A stretch of DNA of 64,000 nucleotides. It comes from Acidimicrobiales bacterium mtb01 (lineage in GTDB: Bacteria > Actinomycetota > Acidimicrobiia > Acidimicrobiales > Ilumatobacteraceae). The notes beneath the pieces were generated by a model. It had not been told where the DNA came from. It was given only the letters and a program-made list of their open reading frames with translations, and did no database searches. Position numbers and translations under genes: made by a program. Below are positions 49,745 to 58,913 of the stretch, piece by piece. Every line of letters starts with the position of its first letter. Position 1 is the first letter of the stretch. The stretch is from the NCBI GenBank assembly GCA_004379135.1, contig NBNI01000002.1, positions 1 to 64,000 on the forward strand. Direction: 5' to 3'.

Positions 49745-50167
49745 TCAACGACGCGAACGCCAGATCTCGTCCGACCACAGACCCCGTAATTCACCGGCGA
49801 TGAAGTCGCTCGTCCAACGCACCATGTCGGCCCAGGGAAATTCGGCACTGGCCATCTCGGTGAACGCCATGCCCGCGAGGATCAATTCGGCGTCCTCGAT
49901 GTGCACCACGAAATCGCGAGCTGGCTGATCGCGATCACTGGCCGACAGCGGGTCGGCCTCGGTCATCCCGAAGTTCTCGTCGGGCCACAGTTCTTCGATC
50001 CGACCCTCGAGAGCCATGATCTCGTCGAGTCGCCACGAACGGACGCCCCATCCCGTGTCCTCGCCTCCGAACATCACCAACTGATCGCTCATGATGCCGA
50101 GGATCTGGCGGATCGCCGATGCGGCGTCGCGCTCGAGTTGCATCACCCGGGGTTCGGTGAGGGCCAT
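49745..50167 (-). CDS. Hypothetical protein
   Basis: 140 residues from ATG50167 (GAAACT 5 bp upstream, leaderless-like); TTG50221 would add 18 residues. Acidic, with WGVRSWRLDEIMALEGRIEELWPDE, DFVVHIEDAELILAGMAFTEMASAEFPWADMVRW and GLWSDEIWRSRR. Many Met and Trp, no signal peptide, no Cys. No family recognised. Converges on the LivHM gene (10-bp gap) and diverges from the secreted pair at 50285. Confidence 0.65.
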   Translation of the reverse strand: MALTEPRVMQLERDAASAIRQILGIMSDQLVMFGGEDTGWGVRSWRLDEIMALEGRIEELWPDENFGMTEADPLSASDRDQPARDFVVHIEDAELILAGMAFTEMASAEFPWADMVRWTSDFIAGELRGLWSDEIWRSRR

Positions 50168-50284
50168 GGCCGAGTTTCCCAGAGATCGACCGGCTGGGAC
50201 GAACGGCCCATTCAACGTCAAGACGACGTGACGACATTCTCGTCCCGGCGAGCCGATTCCCGCGGGCTCGATGTCGGAGGGTCG

Positions 50285-50893
50285 ATGAACACGATGAGGA
50301 TGATGGCGGCGACGGCGTCGCTGCTCGCATTGGTGAATTGCGGAGGTTCGTCACCCGAACCAACCGGGGAACTCGACCCATCGGGTATCGACTCGACTCG
50401 CATTTCCGAGTTCGTGGTCGACGGATCGACCGAGGCGGTTGCATCTTCGGAGCCACCGGTCGGGGAGGCGATCACCGTCGAGTGGGGATTCGTCGAGTTG
50501 ATGGCTACTCGCGCGGATTGCGGTCGCGACCCCTGGAGTTGCGACGTCGACGATCTCGCGGTGGAGGGTTCGCCGGCGCATCGCGATCTCTCCGCGTACG
50601 TCGATCGTCACCGACGGTACGGCATCACGGCGTCGACCAAGGGGGCGATGCTTTACGACGTCGAGGGTGTCGACGAGATCTCGCCCGATCTGGCCCATCT
50701 CTCGGTATGCATCACCGACGACGTCGTGCTCGTCATGAAGGTCCCGGGTGGTGGACCGCCGGCGATCTACGACGAATCGATGTCCAGTTACCGAATGGTC
50801 TTCGTCATGGAGCGAACGACCGCCGGTTGGCGTTGGGTCGAATTCACGAAAACCGATCGAGCAATGGGAGCGGACCTGTGCGCCACTGCATGA
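50285..50893 (+). CDS. Putative lipoprotein, first of a secreted pair
   Basis: 202 residues from ATG50285 with GGAGG upstream. Signal MMAATASLLALVNC with Cys19 followed by GGS, a lipobox-like site. The mature chain has Cys in pairs (DCGRDPWSCDVDD, VCITDD, DLCATA) and VVLVMKVPGGGPP, GWRWVEFTK strands. Function unknown. Stop overlaps the next start by 4 bases (ATGA). This pair is also 'lipoprotein plus secreted protein', but in the reverse order and without the ECF promoter. Confidence 0.65.
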   Translation: MNTMRMMAATASLLALVNCGGSSPEPTGELDPSGIDSTRISEFVVDGSTEAVASSEPPVGEAITVEWGFVELMATRADCGRDPWSCDVDDLAVEGSPAHRDLSAYVDRHRRYGITASTKGAMLYDVEGVDEISPDLAHLSVCITDDVVLVMKVPGGGPPAIYDESMSSYRMVFVMERTTAGWRWVEFTKTDRAMGADLCATA

Positions 50894-51720
50894 CGAGTCG
50901 AGCAATCGCCGCGATCATCGGGTCGCTCTCGATGCTCATTCACATCGCGCTGCCCGCCTCGGCGGGCAGCGAGCAGTGGGCGGGTTCAGGCGACGGATCG
51001 ATCTGGGCCGGTGTGCAGACCGGTACACCCGACTCGGCCGGCACGTGGAACGGAGTCGCGTGCTCGTGGACGGTGGAGACGGCCTACGACTCGGGTATCG
51101 GCAGCGGGTCGAACGCACCGATCTCGATGGAGATCGACGGCATCGAGTACGTGCTCTACACGCGCACGTGCGGGACGTCGTGGTCGTCGGTGTGGGTTCC
51201 GCAGATCTCCGAGGCACAACTGGGACAACAGGCGTCGGCGTTGGTGCGTGCGAGCATCCCGGCACCGCGACTGCAGATGGCACCGAATGCGAACTCGGCC
51301 GTGGTCCTGGTGTCCACGTGGTTCTGGGCCGACTCCACGTGGTGGCGACCCGTGTCGGCGACGGCGTGGATACCGACGCCAGATGGCGTGATCTGGGCGA
51401 CGGCCGTCGCGACGCCGTCCACCATCACGTTCGCCACCGAGGACTCGGTGGTGGACTCGGCCATCACCGAATCGGTGACGTGCATCGGGCCCGGTCCCGA
51501 TTGGAACCTCGGCTGGGGCGACGATCTCGACTCGCCGTGTTCGTACGAATACGAACACGCATCGACGGCTCACCCGAGTGGTCGCTTCGACGCCCGGGTA
51601 TCGGTGGCATGGACGATCGAATGGACATCCAGCAGCGGTGCGGGCGGCTCGCTACCGGGCTGGACCTCGTCGTCCTCGCTGCTCGTCAGGGTGCAGGAAC
51701 TGCACGCGCTGGTTCGTTGA
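50890..51720 (+). CDS. Secreted protein of unknown function
   Basis: 276 residues. The signal peptide (IIGSLSMLIHIALPASAG) is expected to be cut near residue 26. The mature chain is beta-rich, full of Trp, Ser, Thr and Ala: WAGSGDGSIWAGVQTGTPDS, SWTVETAYDSGIGSGS, WFWADSTWWRPVSATAW, WTIEWTSSSGAGG. Four Cys. No family recognised; the composition is like surface or cell-wall proteins of actinobacteria. Coupled to the upstream lipoprotein gene; its last 35 bp overlap the convergent transporter gene. Confidence 0.65.
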   Translation: MTSRAIAAIIGSLSMLIHIALPASAGSEQWAGSGDGSIWAGVQTGTPDSAGTWNGVACSWTVETAYDSGIGSGSNAPISMEIDGIEYVLYTRTCGTSWSSVWVPQISEAQLGQQASALVRASIPAPRLQMAPNANSAVVLVSTWFWADSTWWRPVSATAWIPTPDGVIWATAVATPSTITFATEDSVVDSAITESVTCIGPGPDWNLGWGDDLDSPCSYEYEHASTAHPSGRFDARVSVAWTIEWTSSSGAGGSLPGWTSSSSLLVRVQELHALVR

Positions 51721-52627
51721 CCTTCGGCACGCGCTGCGACCAGATCACTCCGACGATCACCAGGACCGCACCGACGATCTGGATGGGAACGAGCGACTCG
51801 TCGAGGATGAGCACGACCCAGATCAACGTGAGCACCGGCTCGGTGGAGGCGACCAGGGCCGCCGGGGCCGGACCGAGGTGCTTCACACCGAGGAAGAAAG
51901 CGGTTCCGGAGATCACGGTGCTGACGACGCCGAGCGCGATCATCGACCACACGTACTTCGGACCCGACGGTGCTTCGACGCCTCCAGAGGCGAGGGCGAG
52001 GATCGCGGCGAAGAGGAACGCGCCGGTGAGTCCCCAGGCGGCGGCGACGAATCCGTCGCCGCTGTTGTGGTGCGAGCCGTCTTCCGTCGGCTCGGACGCG
52101 ACGATTCGCTCGCTGAAGAGGATGTAACACGCGTAGAGGAACGCGTTGCCGAGGGTGATGATCATGCCGATCACCGCGGAGTCCCCGGCGCCGTCGACCA
52201 CCTCGGGAACGGTGAACGCGATTCCGAGAAGCGTGATGAGCACCGCCCACCACATGTGTCGCGTCGTGGGTTTGCCGAGGATTCGCGCACCGATCGCGAC
52301 CATGGCGGGGTACGTGTAGCAGATGACGATGTAGAGGGCTCCGGGAAGGCGATCGAGGGATGCGAAGGCCAAGTAAGCGAGCAGACCGAACATCACCCCG
52401 GCCGCGAATCGCGGGCGCCAGTCGACCGCCAGGGGTGAAGGTCCGTAACCGTTGGCGCGACGAACGGCCACCACGGTCCATGCGACCGGTGCAGCGATCG
52501 CGAAGCGCCAGAACAGGACGTCGGTGGTTCCGAGTTGTTCGAGAACGTTCTTGCCGAAGACGGTGAACAAGGAATAGGCGAGCGCGCTCACCAGCATCCA
52601 CGCGATTCCCCGCTGTTTGGCCGACAC
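51686..52627 (-). CDS. EamA/DMT-family transporter
   Basis: 313 residues from GTG52627 with ten hydrophobic segments in two EamA repeats (GIAWMLVSALAYSLFTVFGKN; GMIITLGNAFLYACYILFSE). The repeat ends ALYIVICYTYPAMVAIGARIL and LGPAPAALVASTEPVLTLIW are typical of drug/metabolite exporters of the RhaT/YdcZ type. Substrate unknown. TAGCGT lies 9 bp before the start, so the leader is at most a few bases. Confidence 0.9.
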   Translation of the reverse strand: MSAKQRGIAWMLVSALAYSLFTVFGKNVLEQLGTTDVLFWRFAIAAPVAWTVVAVRRANGYGPSPLAVDWRPRFAAGVMFGLLAYLAFASLDRLPGALYIVICYTYPAMVAIGARILGKPTTRHMWWAVLITLLGIAFTVPEVVDGAGDSAVIGMIITLGNAFLYACYILFSERIVASEPTEDGSHHNSGDGFVAAAWGLTGAFLFAAILALASGGVEAPSGPKYVWSMIALGVVSTVISGTAFFLGVKHLGPAPAALVASTEPVLTLIWVVLILDESLVPIQIVGAVLVIVGVIWSQRVPKVNEPARAVPAP

Positions 52628-52639
52628 GAAGGGAAGACG

Positions 52640-54124
52640 CTACGCCATCTGGCGGTCGAACGAGTGGCTCGGTGTTCCCGTGAGGAGAAGGCGTTCGAAT
52701 TCGAGCGCGGTCGCTTCGTGATGGAAGAGGCGACCTTGCTGGCGCACGCATCCGAGTGCGAGCAACTCCCGACTCTGTTCGGGCCGTTCGACGCAAACAG
52801 CCGAGAGGATGGCGCCGAATTGGTCCGACACACGGCGCGCCGCGTCGAGGTGGAGACGATCGGAGGGTCGGTCGGAACCGACGACTCGACCGTCGATCCG
52901 AACCTCGTCGATCGCGATGGAGTCGAGGACCCGCAGATCGGCGTTCGGAACATCGGCCAGACTCACACGCGCACCTCGCGAACGCAGATCAGCCAAGGAC
53001 TCGGCGGCGGCGCGGAGATCGTCCGTGACCGCCGTCGTGCACAAGTCGATCGTCAACCAGTCGAGCGATGCCGGGCCGAACAACGCGACGATTCGATCGT
53101 CACGCCAGGCTCGCGGGGCGCAGTGCTGGGGAAGGTTGACCCGAAAACGGAATCCGTCGGCGAACGGCGACGACAGGACCACGTCGATCAGGGGAGTGGC
53201 TCCACGCACCGCCGACTCGGTGAGTCGTTCGTACGAGTGGGCGTCGACAACCGACTCGAGGTACTCACCCGCTCCGATGAGCGAACCATCGTCAGCGGTC
53301 CATCGGGCCAGAACCTCGGCTCCGATCAATCGCCGATTCGCGACGTCGAACTCGGGCTGGAAGTACGGAATGGTGCGCGAGTCGGCGATCGCGCGGCGCA
53401 GAAGGGTTTCGCGTCGCACGACGCGATCGTGCTCGAGTTGTTCGCCGGCCGACGTCTTCTCGATACGATCACCGCCGAGCCGCTTCGCTTCGCGCAATGC
53501 CGAATCGGCGAGGGCGAGCACCTCTGCGGGTGATGTCGATGGAGATGCCGACGACGACGTCCAGGGTCCGACGGCGATGCCGACGCTGATCGAGACGCGA
53601 ATCGTCCGTTCTCCCACCGGACACGGCGAGCGCATCGAACCGACGATCGCCCGCGACACGATGTCGGCGCGATCGGCATCGAGCACGACCACGAATTCAT
53701 CGCCGCCGAGTCGCGCCACCGCCATCGTTCCGTCGGTCAGGTTCTCCAGGCGACGCGCGATCTCTCCGATCAGGAGGTCGCCGGCGTCATGTCCGAAGCC
53801 GTCGTTCACGGCCTTGAAGCGATCGACATCGCAGAACAGCACGGCGAGACGAGGGTTCGTGACGAGTCGATGTTCGATGCAGGCGAGGAGGGCGGCGCGA
53901 TTCAGGAGTCCGGTGAGCGGGTCGTGGGTCGCCTGATGTTCCCAGTGCCGCAGGTCGTCGCGCAGCTGCTGCTGGTGATTGAGGGCCGACGACAGCCGGT
54001 GCCGGTGCGCGACGAGGCCCACGGCGAGTCCCGAGGCCGCGGCAACCGATAGCCAGAGCACGGCTGGGTATCGGCCGGCTCCTGGGGAGACTTGAGGAAT
54101 TGTCGGTCCCGGGGGCTCTACCAT
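52640..54124 (-). CDS. Membrane GGDEF protein with degenerate EAL domain
   Basis: 494 residues from ATG54124; GTG54061 is an alternative that leaves more room for the divergent gene. One membrane segment (about 20-42), then HDPLTGLLNRAALLACIEHR and ARLGGDEFVVVLD: an intact GGDEF site, so cyclic-di-GMP synthesis is plausible. The C-terminal half has the EAL layout but with AEVLAR in place of EALVR, and VSLADVPNADLRVL in place of the catalytic DDFGTG loop, so phosphodiesterase activity is unlikely and it may serve as a sensor. No I-site RxxD is evident next to the GGDEF. Confidence 0.88.
   Translation of the reverse strand: MVEPPGPTIPQVSPGAGRYPAVLWLSVAAASGLAVGLVAHRHRLSSALNHQQQLRDDLRHWEHQATHDPLTGLLNRAALLACIEHRLVTNPRLAVLFCDVDRFKAVNDGFGHDAGDLLIGEIARRLENLTDGTMAVARLGGDEFVVVLDADRADIVSRAIVGSMRSPCPVGERTIRVSISVGIAVGPWTSSSASPSTSPAEVLALADSALREAKRLGGDRIEKTSAGEQLEHDRVVRRETLLRRAIADSRTIPYFQPEFDVANRRLIGAEVLARWTADDGSLIGAGEYLESVVDAHSYERLTESAVRGATPLIDVVLSSPFADGFRFRVNLPQHCAPRAWRDDRIVALFGPASLDWLTIDLCTTAVTDDLRAAAESLADLRSRGARVSLADVPNADLRVLDSIAIDEVRIDGRVVGSDRPSDRLHLDAARRVSDQFGAILSAVCVERPEQSRELLALGCVRQQGRLFHHEATALEFERLLLTGTPSHSFDRQMA
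54119..54124 (+). promoter_or_regulatory. Leaderless -10 element (TACCAT)
   Basis: TACCAT, 6 bases, ATG54131. It overlaps the ATG of the divergent GGDEF gene if that starts at 54124. Confidence 0.6.
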
Positions 54125-54130
54125 TCGCTC

Positions 54131-55123
54131 ATGACGAGGCGACTTCGGTCGATCCCGGCTCTCGTGCTGGGGGCGGTTCTGCTCACCGTGCTCGTGCCGG
54201 TGTGGCTCCCGAGTGCCCTGTTGGCCGATCTCCTGCGGGGCCGCCGTCGGCTCCCCACGGTCCGGTTGCTGTCCTTCGCCGTGGCCTGGGCCTGGATCGA
54301 AACCGCCGGTGTCGTCGTGGCCGGGGTTCTGTGGCTCATGGGGCGCGGACGGCACCTTCGTTCTCATTACGGCCTGCAGCGTTGGTGGGCGGCCCGACTG
54401 ATCGGAGCCCTGCGGGTCACCTGCGGAGTGCGCGTGGTCGTGGAGAACCCCGAGGCCCTCCAGCCCGGGCCGACGTTGCTCTTCGCCCGTCACGCCAGCC
54501 TGGCCGATTCGCTGGTGTCGGCCTACGCGATCTCCACCAAGAGCCGGATCAACCCGCGCTACGTGCTCAAGAAGGAACTGCTGGTCGACCCGTGTCTCGA
54601 CATCGTGGGGAATCGGCTGCCCAACCACTTCCTCGACCGCGAGGCCACCGACGCGGCTCCCGAGTTGGCCGCGCTCGAACACCTGGTCGCCGACCTCGGT
54701 TCGGATGGCGTCGGGGTGATCTTCCCCGAGGGCACCCGAGCCAACCCGAAGAAGCGGGCGTCGGCACTGGAGAAGATCGCTTCGATCGATCCCGAACGCG
54801 CCGCACGACTACGGGGCTTGCAGCACCTCCTTCCGCCGCGACCGGCGGGCGCGGCCGCGCTGCTGCGGGGCAACGCCGAGGCCGATGTGGTGCTGGCCTG
54901 GCACGTGGGCTTCGAAGGGTTCGACACCTTCGGCGGGATCCTGCGAGGTGTGGGCGACCCGCCGGCACCGGTCCGATTCGTGATGAAACGGGTCGCACGA
55001 TCCGAGGTTCCGGCGGCGACCGAGGCGAACATGAAGGTGTTCACCGAATGGCTCGATTGGCAATGGCTCGCCCTCGACGCCGAGGTCGGCCGAGCATTGG
55101 ACGAGAGGAGTCACCGTGGGTGA
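54131..55123 (+). CDS. PlsC-like 1-acylglycerol-3-phosphate acyltransferase
   Basis: 330 residues. Two N-terminal membrane segments (about 7-28, 48-68), then the acyltransferase motifs HASLAD (H-x4-D) with RHASLADS and FPEGTR. It should esterify lysophospholipid with an acyl group at the membrane. TACCAT 6 bp before ATG54131 fixes the start. Overlaps the DUF1295 gene by 8 bp, so the two are co-transcribed. Confidence 0.88.
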   Translation: MTRRLRSIPALVLGAVLLTVLVPVWLPSALLADLLRGRRRLPTVRLLSFAVAWAWIETAGVVVAGVLWLMGRGRHLRSHYGLQRWWAARLIGALRVTCGVRVVVENPEALQPGPTLLFARHASLADSLVSAYAISTKSRINPRYVLKKELLVDPCLDIVGNRLPNHFLDREATDAAPELAALEHLVADLGSDGVGVIFPEGTRANPKKRASALEKIASIDPERAARLRGLQHLLPPRPAGAAALLRGNAEADVVLAWHVGFEGFDTFGGILRGVGDPPAPVRFVMKRVARSEVPAATEANMKVFTEWLDWQWLALDAEVGRALDERSHRG

Positions 55124-55895
55124 CGTGATGTTGTGGTCCGCCGTGGCGATCGCGGTGCTGATGGTGTCCACCTGGATCGTGAGCGTGGTCATCCGCAACG
55201 CGTCGATCGTCGACATCGTGTGGGGTTTCGGCTTCGTGGTGGTGGCCTGGGTGTCGCGCATCGTCGGCGACGGCGACGATGCCCGGCAGTGGTTGCTCAC
55301 GATCCTCACCACCATCTGGGGCTTGCGATTGGCCGTGTATCTCGGGTGGCGCAACACCGGACACGGTGAGGACTACCGCTATCGCGCGATGCGCAAGCGA
55401 TGGGGGCCACGTTTTCCGATCATCAGTCTCGCCACGGTGTTCGCCCTGCAGGGCACGCTGATGTGGATCGTGTCGCTCGGCGTCCAGTTGGGTCAGGCCG
55501 ATGCGTCTCCTTCGGTCGGTCCTCTCGCGGTGATCGGAATCGTCGTGTGGTCGATCGGTTTCGTGTTCGAGGTCGTGGGCGACGCGCAACTCACGCGGTT
55601 CAAGGCCGATCCCGCGTCGGCCGGCCAGGTGATGGATCGCGGTCTTTGGCGGTACACGCGGCACCCCAACTACTTCGGCGACGCGTGCGTGTGGTGGGGT
55701 CTGGCCATCATCGCCGCCGAATCGGGTGGCGGAGCGTGGGGACTTCTCGGTGCACTCACCATGACGATTCTTCTGCGTCGCGTGTCGGGCGTGACTCTGC
55801 TCGAGCGTTCGCTCAAGAAGCGGCGTGAGGGCTACGTCGAATACATCGCTCGTACGAGCCCGTTCTTCCCGCGGCCCCCGAAGAAAGTCGGCTGA
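55116..55895 (+). CDS. DUF1295/steroid 5-alpha-reductase-like membrane protein
   Basis: 259 residues from GTG55116 with about six membrane segments. The C-terminal signature DRGLWRYTRHPNYFGDACVWWG is the DUF1295/ICMT-like NADPH-binding region, and LLERSLKKRREGYVEYIARTSPFFP the family tail. Members reduce isoprenoid or steroid double bonds or methylate lipids; the exact reaction is open. Overlaps the acyltransferase stop by 8 bp. Confidence 0.85.
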   Translation: MGDVMLWSAVAIAVLMVSTWIVSVVIRNASIVDIVWGFGFVVVAWVSRIVGDGDDARQWLLTILTTIWGLRLAVYLGWRNTGHGEDYRYRAMRKRWGPRFPIISLATVFALQGTLMWIVSLGVQLGQADASPSVGPLAVIGIVVWSIGFVFEVVGDAQLTRFKADPASAGQVMDRGLWRYTRHPNYFGDACVWWGLAIIAAESGGGAWGLLGALTMTILLRRVSGVTLLERSLKKRREGYVEYIARTSPFFPRPPKKVG

Positions 55896-55926
55896 CGAGA
55901 ATCGGTCCGGTCGAGACCGGGCCATC

Positions 55927-55932
55927 TATGGT
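55927..55932 (+). promoter_or_regulatory. Leaderless -10 element (TATGGT)
   Basis: TATGGT, 6 bases, GTG55939. Confidence 0.7.
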
Positions 55933-55938
55933 GAGTCG

Positions 55939-56586
55939 GTGACTTCGACGACCGCATCTCGCGAGCCGCGGTCGTTCACTTTCCGGTTCGTGTGCCTGCT
56001 CGCCAGCATCGGAGTGGTCGGTGTCGGAATCGCCCTGATGGTGTCGGCCGAACTCGGTGTCGCACCAGCCGATGTGTTGAGTACGGGTGGTGCCGAACGT
56101 CTCGACATCGGCGTCGGCACCATGGGCTGGATCAGCGGTGGCGTGTACACGCTGCTCGCCATCGCGCTGCGTCGTCCGCCGCAATGGGGAACCCTTCTCG
56201 GTGCGGTCCTGGTCGGTGTGGCCGTCAACTTGTCGTTGGAGGCGATTCCCGAACCGGACGAACTCGCCTGGCGCGTTCCGATGATGCTGGTCGGTCTGGC
56301 ACTTCTCTACACCGCGATTTCGGTGGGTGTTTCCACCATGCTCGGCACCGGTCCGATCGAATTGATCATGCTCGGCCTGGCCGATCGCGGCATGAACATG
56401 CAGGCCGCTCGCTGGCTCATCGAAGCGGTGGTGTTCGTGGGCGGAGTGCTCCTCGGCGGTCAGATCGGAATCGGCACCTTGCTGTTCGTGGTGCTCACCG
56501 GCCCGGTGCTCGCGCGTACTTTGCCACCGGTGGCGCGTTTCATGGGAACCACCGTGCTCGACGCTCCGCACGGTCTCGACGCCTGA
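55939..56586 (+). CDS. YczE/YitT-type membrane protein
   Basis: 215 residues from GTG55939, fixed by TATGGT 6 bp upstream; the longer frame starting at 55825 overlaps the previous gene. Five or six hydrophobic segments, with SAELGVAPADVLSTGGAERL and GTGPIELIMLGLADRGMNMQAARWLIE, the repeated half-motif of the YczE family of integral membrane proteins. Family function is not established. Convergent with the CoA-transferase gene. Confidence 0.8.
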   Translation: MTSTTASREPRSFTFRFVCLLASIGVVGVGIALMVSAELGVAPADVLSTGGAERLDIGVGTMGWISGGVYTLLAIALRRPPQWGTLLGAVLVGVAVNLSLEAIPEPDELAWRVPMMLVGLALLYTAISVGVSTMLGTGPIELIMLGLADRGMNMQAARWLIEAVVFVGGVLLGGQIGIGTLLFVVLTGPVLARTLPPVARFMGTTVLDAPHGLDA

Positions 56587-56601
56587 AGCGTCGACCGTTC
56601 G

Positions 56602-57828
56602 TCACTTGGTGCGGGGCAGTCGACTCGAGATGATCGATCGGGATTCGAGATCGTCGAGCCGAGCGGCGTCGAGTCCGAGAACCTCACCGAGCACCGTTCG
56701 GTTGTCTTCGCCGCGATAGCGCGGTTCGCCGCGCACTCCCGTCGTCGCACCGCGAAAGTGCCACGGGGAGTTGGGTACTCGCAACGTTCCCCCGAGCCGA
56801 TCGTCGATGCCGACGACGGCTCCGCGCGCCTCGGCCCATTCGGACTCGGCGAGTTCGCGAACACTGCGCAGAACGCCGACCGCGAGTCCGCTCTTCGAGC
56901 ATTTCTCCTCGAACACCGCCGCGTCGGCCCACGTGGACGCCCACGCCTGCATCTCGGCCAGCAGTTCGGCGAAGTGGGCGCGGCGCGACGGCACGTCGGC
57001 GAAACGCTTATCGGATCCGAGGTCGGATCGGTCCATGGCGGCCGCGATGAGATCGAACGTCCCCCGCTCGGCGGGGTGCCCCGCGATGAGAACCCTCGTT
57101 CCGTCGGCCACCGTCAGGATGGGATAGTCGCCGGGTTGATACGAGCGAATCCAACTCGGATCGATCTCGCCATCGAACAATTGGTCGTGCGCGTGTTCGT
57201 TCACGTACAGCATCGTCTCGGCCATCGACACGTCGATGCGCTCGCCGCGTCCGGTGCGTTCGCGTTGGAACAATGCGGCCAGGATCGCCGACGCGGTTTC
57301 GAGTGCGGTGTACGTGTCGGCGTGCGACCACGGATCGTTCGCGTACTGACCTCCGCGGGCGTCACCCTGCATCTTGGTGAGTCCGCTCTCCACGCCGATC
57401 ACCGGTGCGTAGGCGCGACGATGCACCCAGGGACCATCGGCGCCGTAACCGCTGATCGAGGCGTACACGAGCCGTGGGTTGCGCGCACTGAGGGCGTCGT
57501 ATCCGAGACCCAGACGATCCATGACACCGGCCCGGTAGTTCTCGAGCAACACGTCGCTCCTGTCGACCAGCTGGCGCAGCAAGTCGGCACCCTCGGGCGT
57601 CGCCAGATCGATGCTGATGCAACGCTTCCCGGCGTTCTGCTGGGCGAAGTAGGTGGAGATCGAGCCCACGCGGGGACTGGCGAAACGAGTGAGATCTCCG
57701 TCGGGTGGTTCGACCTTGATGACGTCGGCACCCATGTCGACCAGCATGCGGCCGCAGTGCGGTCCGGCCAGCACGCGCGTGAGGTCGAGGACGCGAATGC
57801 CGTGGAGGGGTCCGGGGGACGAAGTCAC
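56602..57828 (-). CDS. CaiB/BaiF family CoA-transferase
   Basis: 408 residues from GTG57828 (CATCAT 6 bp upstream); the 24 codons before it overlap the divergent promoter region. Class III CoA-transferase features: GIRVLDLTRVLAGPHCGRMLVDMGADVIKVEPP, NAGKRCISIDLATPEGADLL, YRAGVMDRLGLGYDAL, ISGYGADGPW, and the catalytic Asp region in GGQYANDPWSHADTYTALE. It moves CoA between carboxylic acids or acts as a racemase. The divergent neighbour is a cyclase-type hydrolase. Confidence 0.92.
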   Translation of the reverse strand: MTSSPGPLHGIRVLDLTRVLAGPHCGRMLVDMGADVIKVEPPDGDLTRFASPRVGSISTYFAQQNAGKRCISIDLATPEGADLLRQLVDRSDVLLENYRAGVMDRLGLGYDALSARNPRLVYASISGYGADGPWVHRRAYAPVIGVESGLTKMQGDARGGQYANDPWSHADTYTALETASAILAALFQRERTGRGERIDVSMAETMLYVNEHAHDQLFDGEIDPSWIRSYQPGDYPILTVADGTRVLIAGHPAERGTFDLIAAAMDRSDLGSDKRFADVPSRRAHFAELLAEMQAWASTWADAAVFEEKCSKSGLAVGVLRSVRELAESEWAEARGAVVGIDDRLGGTLRVPNSPWHFRGATTGVRGEPRYRGEDNRTVLGEVLGLDAARLDDLESRSIISSRLPRTK

Positions 57829-57887
57829 GACGCCATGATGGTCGGCGTCGGGCGCCGGTTCATCATCGTCGGCACTACGGTCGGGCC
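57829..57887. promoter_or_regulatory. Divergent leaderless promoters
   Basis: Minus: CATCAT (57835-57840), 6 bp to GTG57828. Plus: TACGGT (57876-57881), 6 bp to ATG57888. All 59 intergenic bases are shared by the two genes. Confidence 0.7.
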
Positions 57888-58907
57888 ATGAGCACCTCAC
57901 GATCCGGTCTTCCCGACTACGACGATCTGCCGCGACGTGCAGGGTTGCCGGCGAGTTGGGACGCGTGGGACCGCGCCGACGGTCCGCTGTTCGGCTGCCT
58001 CAATCTCCTGACACCCGAACGCATCGTCGAGGCCGCCCGTCTCGTGCGGGAGGGTCGCGTGTTCGCCCTCAATTGGAGCATGGGCCTTCCCGATCCGCCG
58101 CTGTTCGGTCGGCAGCCGTTCCGCCACGAGGTCACGGGTGGTTCCACCGGCACCAGTCACGACGACGTGCTCCACGGCTGGAACACGCAGTCGAGCAGTC
58201 AATGGGACGGATTCCGACACATCCGAAATCACGCGGCGCTCTCCGACGAATCGCTGCCCGGCACCGGCCACTTCGGCGGTGTCGATGACGACGACCACGG
58301 CATCGACCACTGGGCGAAGCGTGGAATCGCCGGACGCGCGGTACTGGCCGACCTCGGTCGTTGGCGAACGTCCATCGGCCAACCGATCGATTGCTCCGAT
58401 GCCGATCCGATCGAACCGTCGGAGATCCTCGAGTGTCTGGCCGCGCAGGGAACCGAACTCCGTGAAGGCGACGTCCTTCTGCTGCGCTTCCGATGGATCG
58501 AATGGTACGAACGACAGCCGAGCGACGTGAGAGCGCGAATCGCCGAGACGTCGTCGTTGCGCACTCCCGGTCTTCGATCGGGCGAGGAGTTGGCGCGAAC
58601 CCTCTGGAATCTGCACATCGCCGCGGTGGGTTGCGACAATCCGGCCGTCGAGGTGTGGCCACCGGGTTCGGCCACGACACCCGAACACGAAGCCGAGGTT
58701 CGGGCCGATCGCACTCGACTGCACGAGATCTTCACGCACACCCTGTTGTTGCCGATGCTCGGCATTCCGTTGGGCGAGATGTGGAACCTCGACGGTCTCG
58801 CCGAACACTGTGCGCGGGTCGGGCGGTACGAGTGCTTCTTCGTGTCGGCGCCGTTGAATCTTCCGCAGGGAGTGGCCAGCCCACCCAACGCGTTGGCGAT
58901 CGTCTGA
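57888..58907 (+). CDS. Cyclase-family metal hydrolase (KynB-like)
   Basis: 339 residues; PF04199-type cyclase. SSQWDGFRHIRNH carries the conserved DG..H metal site, and GIAGRAVLADLGRW and EGDVLLLRFRWIEW are the usual strands before the second metal site. Such enzymes hydrolyse N-formylkynurenine or related amides/lactones. Start fixed by TACGGT 6 bp upstream. Six bp separate its stop from the convergent M20 gene. Confidence 0.85.
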   Translation: MSTSRSGLPDYDDLPRRAGLPASWDAWDRADGPLFGCLNLLTPERIVEAARLVREGRVFALNWSMGLPDPPLFGRQPFRHEVTGGSTGTSHDDVLHGWNTQSSSQWDGFRHIRNHAALSDESLPGTGHFGGVDDDDHGIDHWAKRGIAGRAVLADLGRWRTSIGQPIDCSDADPIEPSEILECLAAQGTELREGDVLLLRFRWIEWYERQPSDVRARIAETSSLRTPGLRSGEELARTLWNLHIAAVGCDNPAVEVWPPGSATTPEHEAEVRADRTRLHEIFTHTLLLPMLGIPLGEMWNLDGLAEHCARVGRYECFFVSAPLNLPQGVASPPNALAIV

Positions 58908-58913
58908 CTCGGC

